The notes below the pieces were generated by a model. The model had not been told where the DNA came from. It saw nothing but the letters and a program-made list of their open reading frames with translations, and made no database searches. Below are positions 45,605 to 57,761 of a stretch of DNA of 64,000 nt, piece after piece. Location of the stretch: contig OZ022583.1 of the NCBI GenBank assembly GCA_963669155.1, positions 11,225,116-11,289,115 on the forward strand, in the 5' to 3' direction. Position 1 is the first letter of the stretch. Each line of letters starts with the position of its first letter. The translations under genes and the position numbers were made by a program. This DNA is from Arbacia lixula (Eukaryota; Echinodermata; Echinoidea; Arbacioida; Arbaciidae).

Positions 45605-47521
45605 TCACACTCTGGACAGTGCATCAGCTATGACATTGTTTTTGCCTGATACATGCACAATTTTGAGTGCATAGGGCTGGATCAGCAGACTCCACCTGAA
45701 TATTCTACTGTTCTTGGTTTTGAACCGATCCAGGAAGACAAGGGGGTTGTGGTCTGTATACAGTATTATCTCCCCTTTACTGTTTGTCAAATACACTTCA
45801 AACTGCTGAAGGGCAAGGATCATACTGAGTGCCTCTTTCTCAATTGTTGAGTACTTTTTCTGGTACTTGTTCAGTTTCTCCGAGAAATAGCTCACAGGCT
45901 TTTCTATGCCATCATCATCATCTTGGAGCAAAACTGCCCCTACCCCAACATCACTGGCATCAATAGCCACTTTGAAGGGCTTGGAGAAATTGGGTGCAGC
46001 CAACACCGGCTCATTTGCCATGATAGATTTCAACTTCACAAAAGCATTTTGGCACTCGTCTGACCAGATGTACTTGACTTTGCCTTTCAGCAAGTATGTG
46101 AGTGGGCTCACTACAGTACTAAAATTCGGCACGAATTTTCTGTAGAACCCAGCCATACCCAGAAATCTGAGCAACTCTTTCTTTGTTTGGGGGATGGGAA
46201 AGCTGAGTATAGCTTCAACCTTGGCTTCTCTTGGCAGTACTTGCCCTTGACCGACTATGTGACCGAGATAGGTGACCTTTGCCTTTGCAAATTCACTCTT
46301 TGCGAGATTGATCACAAGATTGGCTTTGTGGAGCCTGTCAAACAGTAGTCTGAGGTGTTGGATGTGATCACTCCATGTGTCTGAGAACACAAGAATGTCA
46401 TCAATGTACACCACACAGTGGTCAAGTCCAGCAATCACGTGATTGGTCAACCTTTGAAAGGTCGCTGGCGAATTCTTCATCCCAAAAGGCATGACCTTAC
46501 ACTGAAACAGACCATCTGGGGTCGCAAAGGCAGATATTTCTTTTGCACGGTCGGTCATTGGCACTTGCCAGTAGCCCTTAAGCAAGTCTTGTGAGTTAGC
46601 CATTTGAGCTGCTTTTTTCAGATCTGTGATTTTGTGATCATCTAAGTGGGATCTCACATTGGAGGCAACATTCTTTTTGAACTCCTCCAACAACACTACC
46701 TCTCTGAGGCTATCAAAATCTTCTCCCACTTTCAATGAACCATACCACCTATCAAACATCATTTCTTTTTCACGAGCAAACTCAACGTGTGTCTGACCTG
46801 GCTTGCGGCTTGCATTTCTGAATTTCTGTCTGTACGCCTCCGGTACCAATTCATACGCATTCAGTACTGCTTTCTTTACAGTAGCATAGTTACATGACTG
46901 TTCTGCTGAGAGAGATGAGTACACGTCTGCTGCTTTACCAACAAAAACACTTTGTAGAAGCATCGGCCAAAATTCCTGTGGCCATTTCATCGTACTAGCC
47001 ACTTTTTCAAATGAGACAAAATATTTGTCGACTCTATCCTCTTCAAATTTTGGCACCAAACGAACATTCTTTGCCACATCAAAGATATGGGACTTACTGT
47101 CCTGTGCACAAGCCTGTGACAGTTCAAGTTCACGCAATTTCATCTCCATTTCTAGCCTTCTCATTTCAATTTCTGCCTCTGATCGCTGTCTTTGTCGTTC
47201 TTCAGCGTCAGCTTCACGCTGTCTTTGTTTTTCTTCAAACTCTAATCTCATCTTCTCTCTTTCAAATTCCATTTTAGCAAGCTCAAGCTGTGTTTGATCT
47301 GAACCACCCATAGCTTGGGCTTGTTCAGCTGGTTGGGTTTGTTGTCTAACTGTCATGTGACTAGCTACACTATCAAGTATCTCTGCCTTCTTCATACCCT
47401 GTGTCAATTCAACATTCAAATGTTGGGCAATAGCGATCAAATTACACTTTCTCAATCTTTCCAAATCTGTGTAGGACAAATCGGTCCTTTCGGCAAACGC
47501 CTTAGCATCGAAAGTACTCAT
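45605..47521 (-). CDS. Gag fused to RT and RNase H (638 aa), retroelement
   Basis: Residues ~1-60 are a small helical N-terminal domain, and ~75-155 a charged coiled coil rich in Glu/Arg. About 170-315 are a capsid-like region with KYFVSFEKVA and YELVPEAYRQKF, of the type related to SCAN domains. At MANSQ the sequence jumps directly to DLLKGYWQVP, inside the RT palm, so the zinc knuckle, protease and first RT block are missing but frame is kept. The RT active site is YIDDILVF, followed by YLGHIVGQG. RNase H follows (AIDASDVGVGAVLLQ, STIEKEALSMILALQQFEVYL, YTDHNPLVF) and the frame ends IADALSRV. No integrase follows. The gene may be untranslated, but it has stayed open because the insertion is young. 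Confidence 0.92.
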   Translation of the reverse strand: MSTFDAKAFAERTDLSYTDLERLRKCNLIAIAQHLNVELTQGMKKAEILDSVASHMTVRQQTQPAEQAQAMGGSDQTQLELAKMEFEREKMRLEFEEKQRQREADAEERQRQRSEAEIEMRRLEMEMKLRELELSQACAQDSKSHIFDVAKNVRLVPKFEEDRVDKYFVSFEKVASTMKWPQEFWPMLLQSVFVGKAADVYSSLSAEQSCNYATVKKAVLNAYELVPEAYRQKFRNASRKPGQTHVEFAREKEMMFDRWYGSLKVGEDFDSLREVVLLEEFKKNVASNVRSHLDDHKITDLKKAAQMANSQDLLKGYWQVPMTDRAKEISAFATPDGLFQCKVMPFGMKNSPATFQRLTNHVIAGLDHCVVYIDDILVFSDTWSDHIQHLRLLFDRLHKANLVINLAKSEFAKAKVTYLGHIVGQGQVLPREAKVEAILSFPIPQTKKELLRFLGMAGFYRKFVPNFSTVVSPLTYLLKGKVKYIWSDECQNAFVKLKSIMANEPVLAAPNFSKPFKVAIDASDVGVGAVLLQDDDDGIEKPVSYFSEKLNKYQKKYSTIEKEALSMILALQQFEVYLTNSKGEIILYTDHNPLVFLDRFKTKNSRIFRWSLLIQPYALKIVHVSGKNNVIADALSRV

Positions 47522-47656
47522 GATTGTACACAGTATACAACATACACAATCAAAATATGTGAAAGCTTGTCTGATGTATTCTAGGATAGATCAATCAAAG
47601 TTATGACCAAAATTTCACTGGATTTCGAACAATGTTGGCTTATTAACAATGTTCAT

Positions 47657-47674
47657 TTCCCGGACAAGCCCCCA
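47657..47674 (-). promoter_or_regulatory. Primer-binding site resembling tRNA-Pro
   Basis: Minus strand TGGGGGCTTGTCCGGGAA, five bases inside the 5' LTR. It matches the well-known proline-tRNA primer site of many retroelements at all but two positions. No other tRNA was considered as good a match by eye. Confidence 0.75.
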
Positions 47675-47679
47675 AATTT

Positions 47680-48576
47680 TGTTACGATCAGTTCACGCCA
47701 GAAAGGATCGCACAAAATGATACCAATATTTAGTTCAGGTGTTCTTTATTATATGGGGTATTTTCCCCTTTTAAAAAAAAAAACAAGACAAGCGTTCACT
47801 TGCAGTACATCAATACATCAATATAGGTTACTTTACAATGTATAGATACAGGTTAGCTTACAGTGCTGGAGGATACTGAAGTCCAATGGATCCACGGCTC
47901 TCGCTGATGGTCCAGTTGATAATCCGATCCAGTATTCCCAAATTATGATCGCAATGTTGATCCCAATGTTGTACGCTGAAGAGCAGGTATTCCAGATAGT
48001 CAAGTCCAAATAGATGATCCAAGATAGTCAAATGTTAATCCACAGAGCTTTCACGCTTTCACAGGCAGGATCTCATAAGCGCTATTTAACAGGCAGGTAT
48101 TTATCCACGTAGAGAAAGTCCTCGTATAAATCCACAGGTAGGTATTGAGCCAGGGTCACAACAATATCTTAGATGCAGGTTACTCTTATCACAGGTGACT
48201 GGAGCAAGATGATATGAAAACTGAGCTCCTATTGAAGCAACTCATCTATATACTACAATCTGTATATTCTAGAAGCTTCTATTATCTGCTAATAGAAAAT
48301 TCTAAGTACATCTAGAAATACACGATAAACAATATTGACCTGACCTAGATTACACTGATGAGTCATCACTAGCCCATCTGAGCTCCTTTATTATGCTAAT
48401 GAGTCTCAGCTAGCTGCAACATTCTTTCATGTAAATAACATTCTAGACTCTTCTGGGCAGTACACATTGCTAAATGTTTATTTCACCAGTGAGGAATGTC
48501 ACAAGCACCCAGAGTGCAGCTAATTCAAGAGCTACATGTATGGCTATATATGTATAACTTATACACATTTGTAACA
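47680..48576 (-). repeat. 5' LTR of the Ty3-type element
   Basis: Near-identical to the LTR at 44231-45126. Visible differences are the length of an A run and two T/C changes (near 44875 and 44946 in the other copy). Confidence 0.88.
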
Positions 48577-48584
48577 CTTTGCTG

Positions 48585-49080
48585 AGTATCATTCAAGCAT
48601 TCCGTAGATCAGAGGTATAATAGTCTAAGCATGCCAACATTTTGAAATGTTAAATGTTGAAAAATCACAAGTGTTTGCTTATTCATTTTATAATTATTAC
48701 TTCTACGTTTGATTGAGAATTTTGCATCAGTTGTGAATATCAACACATGCATTTGGTAACCCCTTTTTTTTAATATCCAGACATTTAAGTTAAGAATGGC
48801 ATGTTTGCCTCGTCTATCATAAACATGGTATCTGTCAACACGAATAAATCGATGAATTGATTTAACAGAAGAAAATGAGAGAATAATATCACAACAATCT
48901 ACATGAACAATCTACATATCTCAAAGCTGATGTCGTGCCGACATCGCGCCTATGCCATGTATGCCCTATCTTATTACATTTTTGGGAAGTGGTTAGAAAT
49001 GTGATGTCGGGTCGACATTGTTATTCCGACTTAAGGCGGATTCAGACCCGATCCGACATCCCGACATTCCGACAATCGAT
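48585..49080. repeat. Dispersed repeat X, right part beyond the LTR element
   Basis: Resumes at CATTCAAGCATTCCGTAGATC, matching 41223 onward, and continues to GTCGGGTCGACATTGTTATT near 49005, with an extra ~200 bp (48790-49000) not present in the 41.1-kb copy. Confidence 0.65.
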
Positions 49081-49484
49081 GAAAATGAGAGATTGATATC
49101 ACAACAATCTACATGAAAATGATGTGTTATACATCATCCATAGAATAATCAATGTTTTAAACAATACTTCACCCTATATTTAGCAAAATTATAATTAGTT
49201 CAACCTGGTATTTTATCAATTACTGCGGAGTTTCGTGAGAAAGGCTTTTAATTTGTCATCAAGTGAGATGTCACTGGCATTCTAATGCAGAAACAGGCCC
49301 CTAGTCTCGAAGGTATGTGTTCAGTTGAGATCTAGCCTAGTGTGTATAAGCCTACGTCTTCAGCTATTTAAACTGGTATTCAAATCCATTTCATAATGCT
49401 TTGACTGAAAAAAGAAACAATTAGGCTTAAACTGTAGTCATGCTAATTAAATACTCTCACTTGGTAAGAATTAAAACAATGGAT

Positions 49485-49910
49485 ATATTTTTTTTTTTTT
49501 TTTTTTTTTTTTGGGGGGGGGGGGTGTTCCGTCTGAGGTGGACGAGAAGCAGGAGGGGGGGGGGGAGTGGTGAAGAAGAGAGAAGGAGGAAGAAAGGAAC
49601 TTACGGCGAATGCGGGAGAAAGAGGGAGGAGGAAGTAGGACGGAGGAGGGAATGGGAACGGTAGAAGACGGGAGTCAGAAAGTTAGAAGGAAGAGATGAA
49701 CAGGCTGGAAGGAAAATAAAACGAAGGGCAGAGGGAAGGAAACGGGAGAAAGGGAACAAGGGTGGGGGAGAAGAGGGTAGATTGAGGGCGAGGAAGGGAG
49801 GTGAAGAGGTGGAGGAGCAGGACGGCAAGGAAGGAAGGAGGGAAGGGGGGAAGAATCAAGTGAGGAAGACTAGAGGAAGGAAGGGTAAATGAAGAGAAAC
49901 AAATGGCGAA
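49485..49910. repeat. T-run, G-run and GA-rich tract
   Basis: A T homopolymer of about 25 bases is followed by a G run, then ~370 bp of nearly pure purine sequence. No gene. Confidence 0.85.
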
Positions 49911-50564
49911 ACACAACTAGATGATCATCTTCTTCCTCCTCCCTCCTCCACGCAATCTCTTCCCTCTTTTTCTTCTTCTTCCCTCTACTCTTACGTCTCC
50001 TTCTTCATTCTCATCCTCTTGCCTCATTCATAGATCAAGTTAGAGATACGTACTTATCCTTTCCCTTATAAAAAAAAACACAATGTTTCGAGTGGGGAAG
50101 TTGGCATAATCACACCCACCCTAATTCTTCTGGTGAAAAGAATTTACGATATCCTCAATATTACAACCTACAGGCTATGTCTTTATCTAAGTAGTTCATT
50201 CTCTATGCTTATGTTAACGCATGTTGGGGATACGAGACACTATGCAGTGTAAAACGTATATCAAATACATGACATTGTACACATGTACAAAATATTTTGC
50301 AGGTATCGTGATTAAGCCTACTCAAATAGAAATTTAAAATCATGCAGTTTGTTCCCTTTAGTAATTTGAGTGTCCGATGAAAACTAAATCTATCTGTTCG
50401 ATTCTGCTATGACAAATTTGCATCAACACAACAGATTTAACTCCCCCCTCTCTTCCCCTCCTCTCTTTCATGAACACAGCATGTATTTAACGACCAAATG
50501 ATACATGAAATAGCATCTACACCTCCCACTCTTTCAAAATATTAAAAAATAGACCTTCAATCGT
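49911..50564. other. No gene seen
   Basis: A CT-rich patch (49930-50030) is followed by AT-rich sequence. A 60-bp stretch at 50485-50545 (AACGACCAAATGATACATGA) recurs at 51341-51400, inside the neighbouring repeat. Confidence 0.5.
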
Positions 50565-52033
50565 GACACCATATATGCATAAGCAATGAGAGACATCGCT
50601 CAAGAAGGCTCATAGGGCACCTATTATACTAACATTTCAGAGACTTGCCTAAATTGTTACATGTATATGGTAACATGTAATTAATAGTCATGTAAGAGAA
50701 TGGGGCGAGAGAAAAGGAATTGGAAAGAAAATATCAAAGAGAATGACAAAGTGAGGGATAGAACAGAAAAAGATGGCAAAATAAACATTGCAAATGGAAT
50801 GCAAAAATTTACCCTACCCACTCCAGGCGCCTTACCCATTGAGCCACACATCTTCCCATTCACTTAACACGTAATGCCCAGCAGGGGCTAGAATGATTAA
50901 GAAATCAACATTCAAGCTGAAATTTCGCCATGATCGCGACATCTCATTGAAAAAATAGAGATACCGTCCCAAAAGCTAGTAGACTCGGCTATAACATACT
51001 AAAATTTTAGAGTAACAGAATTTAGCATAGGCGAGATACAGCTCCTAGAAGCTCGTCATGTCATTTCATAAATACCCATTCCATTGACATAACACGTACA
51101 TGCGTCCGATTTTGACATTAATGTCTATAATCAAATTTGCACCATGAAGGTGGAATCCTATTCAAAAATTAAAGCTAGTTTTACATAGAGCAATGTCTCA
51201 GCTAGCACATACTGAAATTTGGAAGAATATTGATCAAGGATTACTGAGATACGCAAAAGCGATAAAAAAAGTTGATGACGTCATACATGAAAATTCATTT
51301 TTTCAATTCATATGGCAATATGATGACGTCACGATATATTTAACGACCAAATGATACATGAAATAGTATCTACAGTTCCCACTCTTTCAAAATATGAAAA
51401 AAATGGGGGGTCACCAGCCATTCTGAGGAGCTATGGCCGATTGAAGGTGGTCATGTTTTTTTCCAATATTTGCACACAAAAACGTATTGACGCACGCGCG
51501 GACTTTGAACTTTGACGCACCCGTACGACCTTATTATTGCATGGAAATAACTCAAAATGACAGGATGTGTTGTTTGTAGTGTCAGAAACATGAATCCAGT
51601 GATAAAAACGGTATTCCGACGTTGCGTTTACTTAACGCACGGAAAAACGCGCGCGCGTACGCGCGGAAATTTGAAAAATGCTAGAAATGGCCTGAAACAT
51701 ATGCAAAACAATTTCTAGTTGATTTGGAGCATTTTTTTATTTTACGCGCGCGTTAAGGCACTAACGTACGCGTACGCGCGCGTTTTTTTAAATTGAAATT
51801 AATTGGCTTGTCATTAATTTTATACATGCCAAATATCATTACACAGAGATGAATGGTTTTAGAGCTACATGAAATAATAGATTTTCATTAAATTGTTCGT
51901 GCATGACGCCACGATTACGTAATGACCTTGAAAATGTTCCTGTAACATGTTCACATATATACCTATACATGGTGGACATTTGATAAAACATGCATGCATT
52001 GTTGAGATATCAATGTCACAAAAAATAGGAATA
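50565..52033. repeat. CpG-rich dispersed repeat, copy 2
   Basis: Homologous to 39370-40727 in the same orientation, with an extra ~120 bp near 50640-50760 and a deletion in the tRNA-like segment. The CpG-rich part contains AACGCGCGCGCGTACGCGCGG and ACGTACGCGTACGCGCGCGT, alternating purine-pyrimidine text. Confidence 0.8.
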
Positions 52034-52279
52034 AAAATAAATGAATAAATAATAATAAAGAAAGAAAGAAAATTCGGACGAAAACAAGAGGTGATCTTCC
52101 ATAGCATGGCAGACCACCTAATTATATGGAGTGCATTACGCACGGTAAGGGCCGAATACACGTGCTTTGTAAGTATCGTGATATATGCACATTATAAGCT
52201 TAACATTTAAGTCGATGCTTCAAATAGTATTAATGGTGTACAAGTTTAATTCTACAAGTTTAAAACATACATAGATGTT

Positions 52280-53270
52280 CTAAGAGGTATCCCCTTTCAC
52301 AAGTTGATAAAGGAAAGCTATTATTTCTTTAATGTTTCGTGCTCCAGTTGGCCCTTCCCAATGCCACATGTCAATGCGTCTGATATGAATAGACCTACTT
52401 GAGCTTTGTATCCTGGTACTGACTGTGAAATCTTCTAGATCGTCTCCCACCCAGTCGTTGCCGTCGTTATTATCCACCTGCTGCTCCACTTCCCACTCCT
52501 CAACGACTTTCTCCGTCGATTCCTCCTTCCCCTCCTCCTCCTCGTCCTCCTCCTCGTCCTCCTCCGCCGCCTCCTCCTTCCTATCGTCACCATTCGCCTC
52601 TTCCTTCTCCTGCTCCTGCTCCCGCTCCCGCTCCTTCTTCTCGTCGTCATTCTTCTCTTCCTTCTCCTTCTCCTCCTCCTCCTGCTCCTCCTCCTCCTCC
52701 TCCTCCTCGGTCTTCTCTCCCTCCTCGTCGACATGGTCCGATTCCTCGCTCTGCTTCTCATCTACATCCTGGCTACAGCAGCCTTCGTCGCCAAGGGCAG
52801 CGGCCACAGCGACTGGAAATCAAACCAAAAATACAACAATCAGCAATCACTCTGTGCAGTGGTACTCGAATTCAACACGGGAGAGCATAAGCTTACAACA
52901 CCTTACGGAATTTCATTCTCATATATATCTTAATAGTGTCTCGCTATATGTTTCAACAATCGACGAAAGAGAAAAAGCTACCCTACCTGAAAACAACGTA
53001 ACATGAAATTATCATTTTAGAATTAAAATTTAAAATAATTATGAATAAGATACCTGCTGGATTTCCTTCCGGATCCACTGTCATATCGGGGCTATCATAA
53101 GTCTCCTCTTTTGCTGTGATCTTGAATTCCTCCTCCGCCCTCCTCTTCTCCTCCCCCTCCTCCTCCTCCTCCTCCTCCTGCTCCTGCCCGGGTTGGTCTC
53201 CGGGCTGAGTGTCAGCCGGCTCCCTCTGGATGGCTCCCTCTTCAGAGCTCGTCACCCCAGATCCGCGCAT
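52280..53270 (-). pseudogene. Partial duplicate of acidic-protein gene, last two exons
   Basis: The exon from 53270 to 53054 reads MRGSGVTSSEEGA, then a Glu run, then EEFKITAKEETYDSPD, ending in GNPA plus one base; its donor is GTATCT. The exon at 52812-52280, after TTTGATTTCCAG, joins in frame (codon G|TC, Val): AVAAALGDEGCCSQDVDEK, then ~90 residues rich in Glu/Asp/Lys, then a non-repetitive C terminus (SIHIRRIDMWHWEGPTGARN, IIAFLYQLVKGDTS) and TAG. The upstream exon is nearly identical to exon 3 of the plus-strand gene at 63.7 kb, as is the start of its intron. Identity stops exactly at the ATG, where the acceptor AG of the other copy is absent. The two earlier exons were not found. The coding part is intact, so a truncated working gene with a new first exon remains possible. 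Confidence 0.65.
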
Positions 53271-53699
53271 TGAATTGAAAATCACATTTATTTCCTTCAA
53301 ACAGATACAAAATAATATTTGACATAGCAGCGAATACAGTATATAATTCGGCACAAATTTGAAGGAGGCGAAAACCCGAAAAGCAGAGCTTGAGTTGGGG
53401 TCGCCAGATACAAATAAGCAACAAGTTACGTACTGTAATGACATCATATGTAATTGCATATAAAAAAAGTTAAGAGTATAAAGAGTATAAAAGAAACATA
53501 CAGTAGATAGAGAAGAGGGAGAAGAAATGTAGGCATTAGAAGATAAGTTCATTTGAACAAAAGAGTAAACTGGTCGCAGTAACGTAACATTGGTACATGT
53601 ATATAGAGCTTGACTGACATTTTGTCTAGCATAGCAACTGGTAAGGCATGTGTATTAATTAACAATAGAAATGGAAGGTAGTTCAAGCATGTCAACATG

Positions 53700-56600
53700 T
53701 CAATGATCTGCATTTAAATAAAGTTTCATTTTATAAGAGAAAGATTGCAAAGAACGAGAGTTTTGTAGGCGGGCTGGTAAACTGTTCCAAAGTTTTGGCC
53801 CAGAGTAGCGAATATCGTACTGGTATCTTCGGGTTCTATGTTTCGGTAAATGAATTTGGGTAGCGTTTCTCGTACTATACTTATGAACATCCGAATTGAA
53901 GTTGAAATGACAGAGATTACTAAATTGCGAGGGGAAAATGTTGTTTGTGCTTTTGTACATAAAAATACTTTGCTGATGCAAATTAATATCGCTAAATTTC
54001 AATAATTTTAACTCTTTGAATACAGGATTTGTGTGAGATTGAAAATGTAATCCAGATATAATACGAACAATCCTCTTTTGCAGTAGTATAAGCTTTAGGA
54101 TGCTAGACTTACAGGAGTTGGCCCAAATAATATTACAATACGAGAAATATGGAAGTATCAGAGCACAATATAACATACGTAGAATGTGACTTGGCAAGAG
54201 ATGTCTAATTTTAGATATAATACCAATGCTTTTGGATACTTTGCTTTCGACCTCATGTATATGATCTTTCCATGTCATAAAACTATCTAAATAAATTCCA
54301 AGGAACTTGACTTTGTCTACCCGTGGTAATATCACATTGTCGAGTATAACACATGCATCATTCAAATTGACATTCTTTCTATTATGAAAAACCATGTAGT
54401 TACATTTCTTGATATTTAAAGATAATTTGTTAGCTTTAAACCATTCACATACATGTACGAGATTTGCATTCACAATATCACAAAGGGAGTTCAAGTTTGA
54501 ATTGCTATGAAGTATGTTTGTATCATCGGCGTATAGTATAACTGATAGCTCATTTGCTGATTTATAAAGATCATTAATATATAATATGAATAACAATGGG
54601 CCGAGGAGACTGCCCTAGAGAATTCCACAGGTTATTGTCTTAAAGTCTGACACACACGATTTGTATTTAGTACATTGTACACGATTATTAATATAGCTGG
54701 TGAACCAATTATAAGCAATACCACGTATGCCGTAACAATATAATTTAGATAGTAATATGTTATGGTTAATTGTATCAAAGGCTTTGGATAAGTCGATGAA
54801 AACTCCAATTGCAAACTCATTATTTTCAAAAGCATCTATTATTTTACTAGAGAGACTTGTAAGAGCCATGCTTGTGGAATAATCTTTACGAAACCCAAAT
54901 TGATTTTCATAAAGAATAGAACATTTATCAAGAAATTCGAAAGTCCTCTTGTAAACAATACGCTCTAATAGCTTTGAAAAAACAGATAAAATAGAAATAG
55001 GTCTGTAGTTCGTAAATTCACCTTTGTCCCCAGATTTAAAAATTGGTGTCACTTTGGCCTTTTTTAATTCATGAGGAAACATTCCTTTTGATAAAGACAA
55101 ATTAAATATATGACACAAAGGTCCACAAATATATGGTACGACTTGTTTGATGACTCTTGGACTATATTCATCCAAACCAGCCGCTTTATTGTTTTTAAAT
55201 GTTTTAACAATGTTACAAATCTCATTCTCCGAGGTGGGATACAGATACAAGGAGTCAGTTGGTGGATCATTGATAAACTTCAAATAGTCCGTTTGAGTTT
55301 CAGGGATTCTGTTTGCCAAAGATGGACCGATATTAGTAAAAAAAAGTTATTAAACGAATTCGATATAATGCTCGGTTCTGTAACAGTTTTCCCGTTATGT
55401 TTAAACACAGAATTTTCACTTGGCTTACTTTTATTAAGTAGTGAATTAATTGTTTTCCAAGTGCGGTTAATATTGGATTTATTGAGTAAAAATTCATTAT
55501 GAAAATATTGTGATTTTGTTTTACGAATTAGCGTTGAAAGTAAATTACGATAACTTTTATAAACGGAAGCATTTTCATCTGACGGATTACGTATATACCA
55601 TTTATATAATTTATTCTTATGTCGAATAGACTGTAACAAGCCTTTCGTCATCCAACATTTCAACTTTTTATTCCTATTTTTTTCAACTACGACAGGGAGA
55701 TTTTTATCATATAGTTTACGAAATTTCACCTGAAAAAGATTATAACTTTCATTTGGATCGTCGTTATCATATACTTCTCCCCAGTCGACTTCTTGTAAAT
55801 CCCTACATAAACCTGCAATATTTCTCTCATTTATCATTCTACAGCTAGCCTTTGCATTTGGTGATTTTACATTGCTAGTGCCGAATTTTGATATATGGAA
55901 GACTGGCAAGTGATCAGAGACATCACAATACAATAAACCAGAATCAATGGATGAATGTATGTTGTTTGTGAATATGTTATCGATTAACGTGGCAGACGAC
56001 TTCGTAATACGTGAAGGTTTGTTAATTAAAGGGTAGCATGAATTACTAAATATCATATTAATAAAGTTTTTAACAGAATTGTTTTGATCATGTTGTAATA
56101 GGTCAATATTGAAATCACCCATTAAAAAACTTAATTTGTTTTCGCTGGTGAGTTTAGTGAACATAGCGTCCATTGCTTCTGAAAAATCGTCAATTGGAAC
56201 GTCTGGGGGTTTGTATATGACACCTACAATAATGTTCTTTCTTTTTTTTTGAATTATTTCTATAAAAATAGAGTCGCATAAATTTGCATCGAGCATGAGG
56301 TCATCTCCTTGAAAATAGGTATATGAGTTTGCAATGTACATTCCGACACCTCCGCCATGTTTATGATGCCTATTCTTACAGACAAATGTGTATTCATCGA
56401 TGTTCAATAAAGGACTATCGTCTGTTAACCAAGTCTCTGAAATACCAACAATATCAAACTGAAAGTTTAAGAGGCTCAAAAAATGTTTAAGGGAATCAAA
56501 GTTTTTAAGAATACTTCTCGTATTAAAATGAATATTGGAAAAAGATTCATTAACATTGATGCTTCCAAATGTTTTAGCAAAGTTTTCCGCTTCATAATAA

Positions 56601-56914
56601 TTTGAACTTGACGTCGCATAGTCCGCAAAATAATTGATGTCTGGGTCTATGTTTACATTATTGTTATGCATATTACTCTCAATCATAAATGGGTTAAACC
56701 TGAGGTTTAAATCAGCAACTTCGGTGGGGCCTGATATAGCCGATTCCAAATCATCTACGGAATGAAACGGGAACACATGGGATGAACAATGGATACACAT
56801 GAGTAGGTTCTCATTCCATTCATTATATACAACGTTACATTTGCATGATTGACAGTAGATTTGATTACGTAATAGGACATAATTATCATTATGCATCAAT
56901 ACAGTACTACTCAT
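53700..56914 (-). mobile_element. CR1/Jockey-like LINE, nearly intact
   Basis: One long ORF with two lesions. The N-terminal Cys finger reads CQSCKCNVVYNEW and CIHC. The APE endonuclease follows (HFNTRSILKN, GISETWLTDD, GDFNIDLL, SDHLPVFH). The RT carries NNKAAGLDEYSPRVIK, NYRPISILSVFSKLLE, GFRKDYSTSMAL, IDLSKAFDTINH and the active site YADDTNILHS. The C terminus ends QSFSYKMKLYLNADH. Lesion 1 is a frameshift in a run of eight T's (plus-strand A run 55338-55345). Lesion 2 is a stop codon at the conserved Gln of the PQGS motif (near 54613), consistent with one C-to-T change. The 5' end beyond the first Met and the target duplication were not defined. Clade naming is by motif style only. Confidence 0.9.
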
Positions 56915-57761
56915 TTAAATACAAGGTTGACAACAGATATCGCGGGCATAACTGAACCTGAGTGCGAAGTAAGCTGCCTGAATAAGGTACGACATTGCCT
57001 TCGTATGACAATACCAGTATTGTGTTTAAAGGTAATTGATGTACCAGAGAACAAACAGTTCGAGAGTATGCGATACAATTTACAAGAAATCTAAGCATGC
57101 CAGAGAAAAGGGTATAGGTACAGGGATAGAGAAGAAAAGAAGGGTAGAAGAAAATGAACAACAAGTTAAGCAAAAACAGCTGCAGACACAGATTGTGCTG
57201 TGAGTGCACAAAAAGAAACAAAATTACAATCAGATATGGTGTAGGTACCTCTCCGTGTTACAACAAAATGAAAACAACAACCTCGCCGTATATACATTGT
57301 ACTGTACACACGAAGTATCCTAAATGAATCAACTTGCCATGTACTCGAGAGGCTTCAGAACCTAACAATTTTCATTTGCAAAAGAAAGATTAATGTTATC
57401 TAGAAATCTAGAATTGTGTACAACATTCGACAATGGAAGATGCATTTTATAGAGTATGGAATGATGAAAAGTTTTTTGTTTTTCAGATCATGAAACTAGA
57501 GGAAAAACAAGTAAAATTAACTTCTGAGTAATTTATATCGACTAGATATATGTAAATATTTATATTTATATCAAATTATACAAACAAAACCACTATAGTT
57601 TTGCTGTCAGGCCAGTGTAAACATACGCTTTCTTATATTCATTAGATAATTGGTCACGAAAATCATTATCTCATTAACTTTTAGTCTGAGACTGAAAAAT
57701 ATATACAAAGAAAATCTTTAGTCAATTATCATGTGAACAAAATCATGTGAGATATATACAT
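56915..57761. other. No gene seen
   Basis: AT-rich sequence between two LINEs; it may include the 5' UTR of the LINE on its left and the 3' side of the ORF1 fragment on its right. Confidence 0.45.

Larger units (their letters stand above)
44231..48576 (-). mobile_element. Internally deleted Ty3-type LTR retrotransposon
   Basis: 4.35 kb with two ~896-bp LTRs (44231-45126 and 47680-48576). They start TGTTAC and end GTAACA, and by eye differ at about four positions, so the insertion is recent. CTTT flanks both sides (5 bp, ACTTT, if the last A is counted as duplication). The LTRs carry AATAAA on the minus strand (44296-44301). Between them lie a primer-binding site, one fused Gag-RT-RNase H frame and a purine tract. 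Protease, the start of RT and integrase are absent, so it would depend on another element to move. It interrupts repeat X. Confidence 0.93.

Noticed and set aside
53054-53552. Extension of the acidic exon upstream to a 189-codon frame starting MNLSSNAYIS
   Set aside because: The upstream part is AT-rich, differs from the duplicate gene's exons and looks open by chance. The exon match begins at MRGSG.
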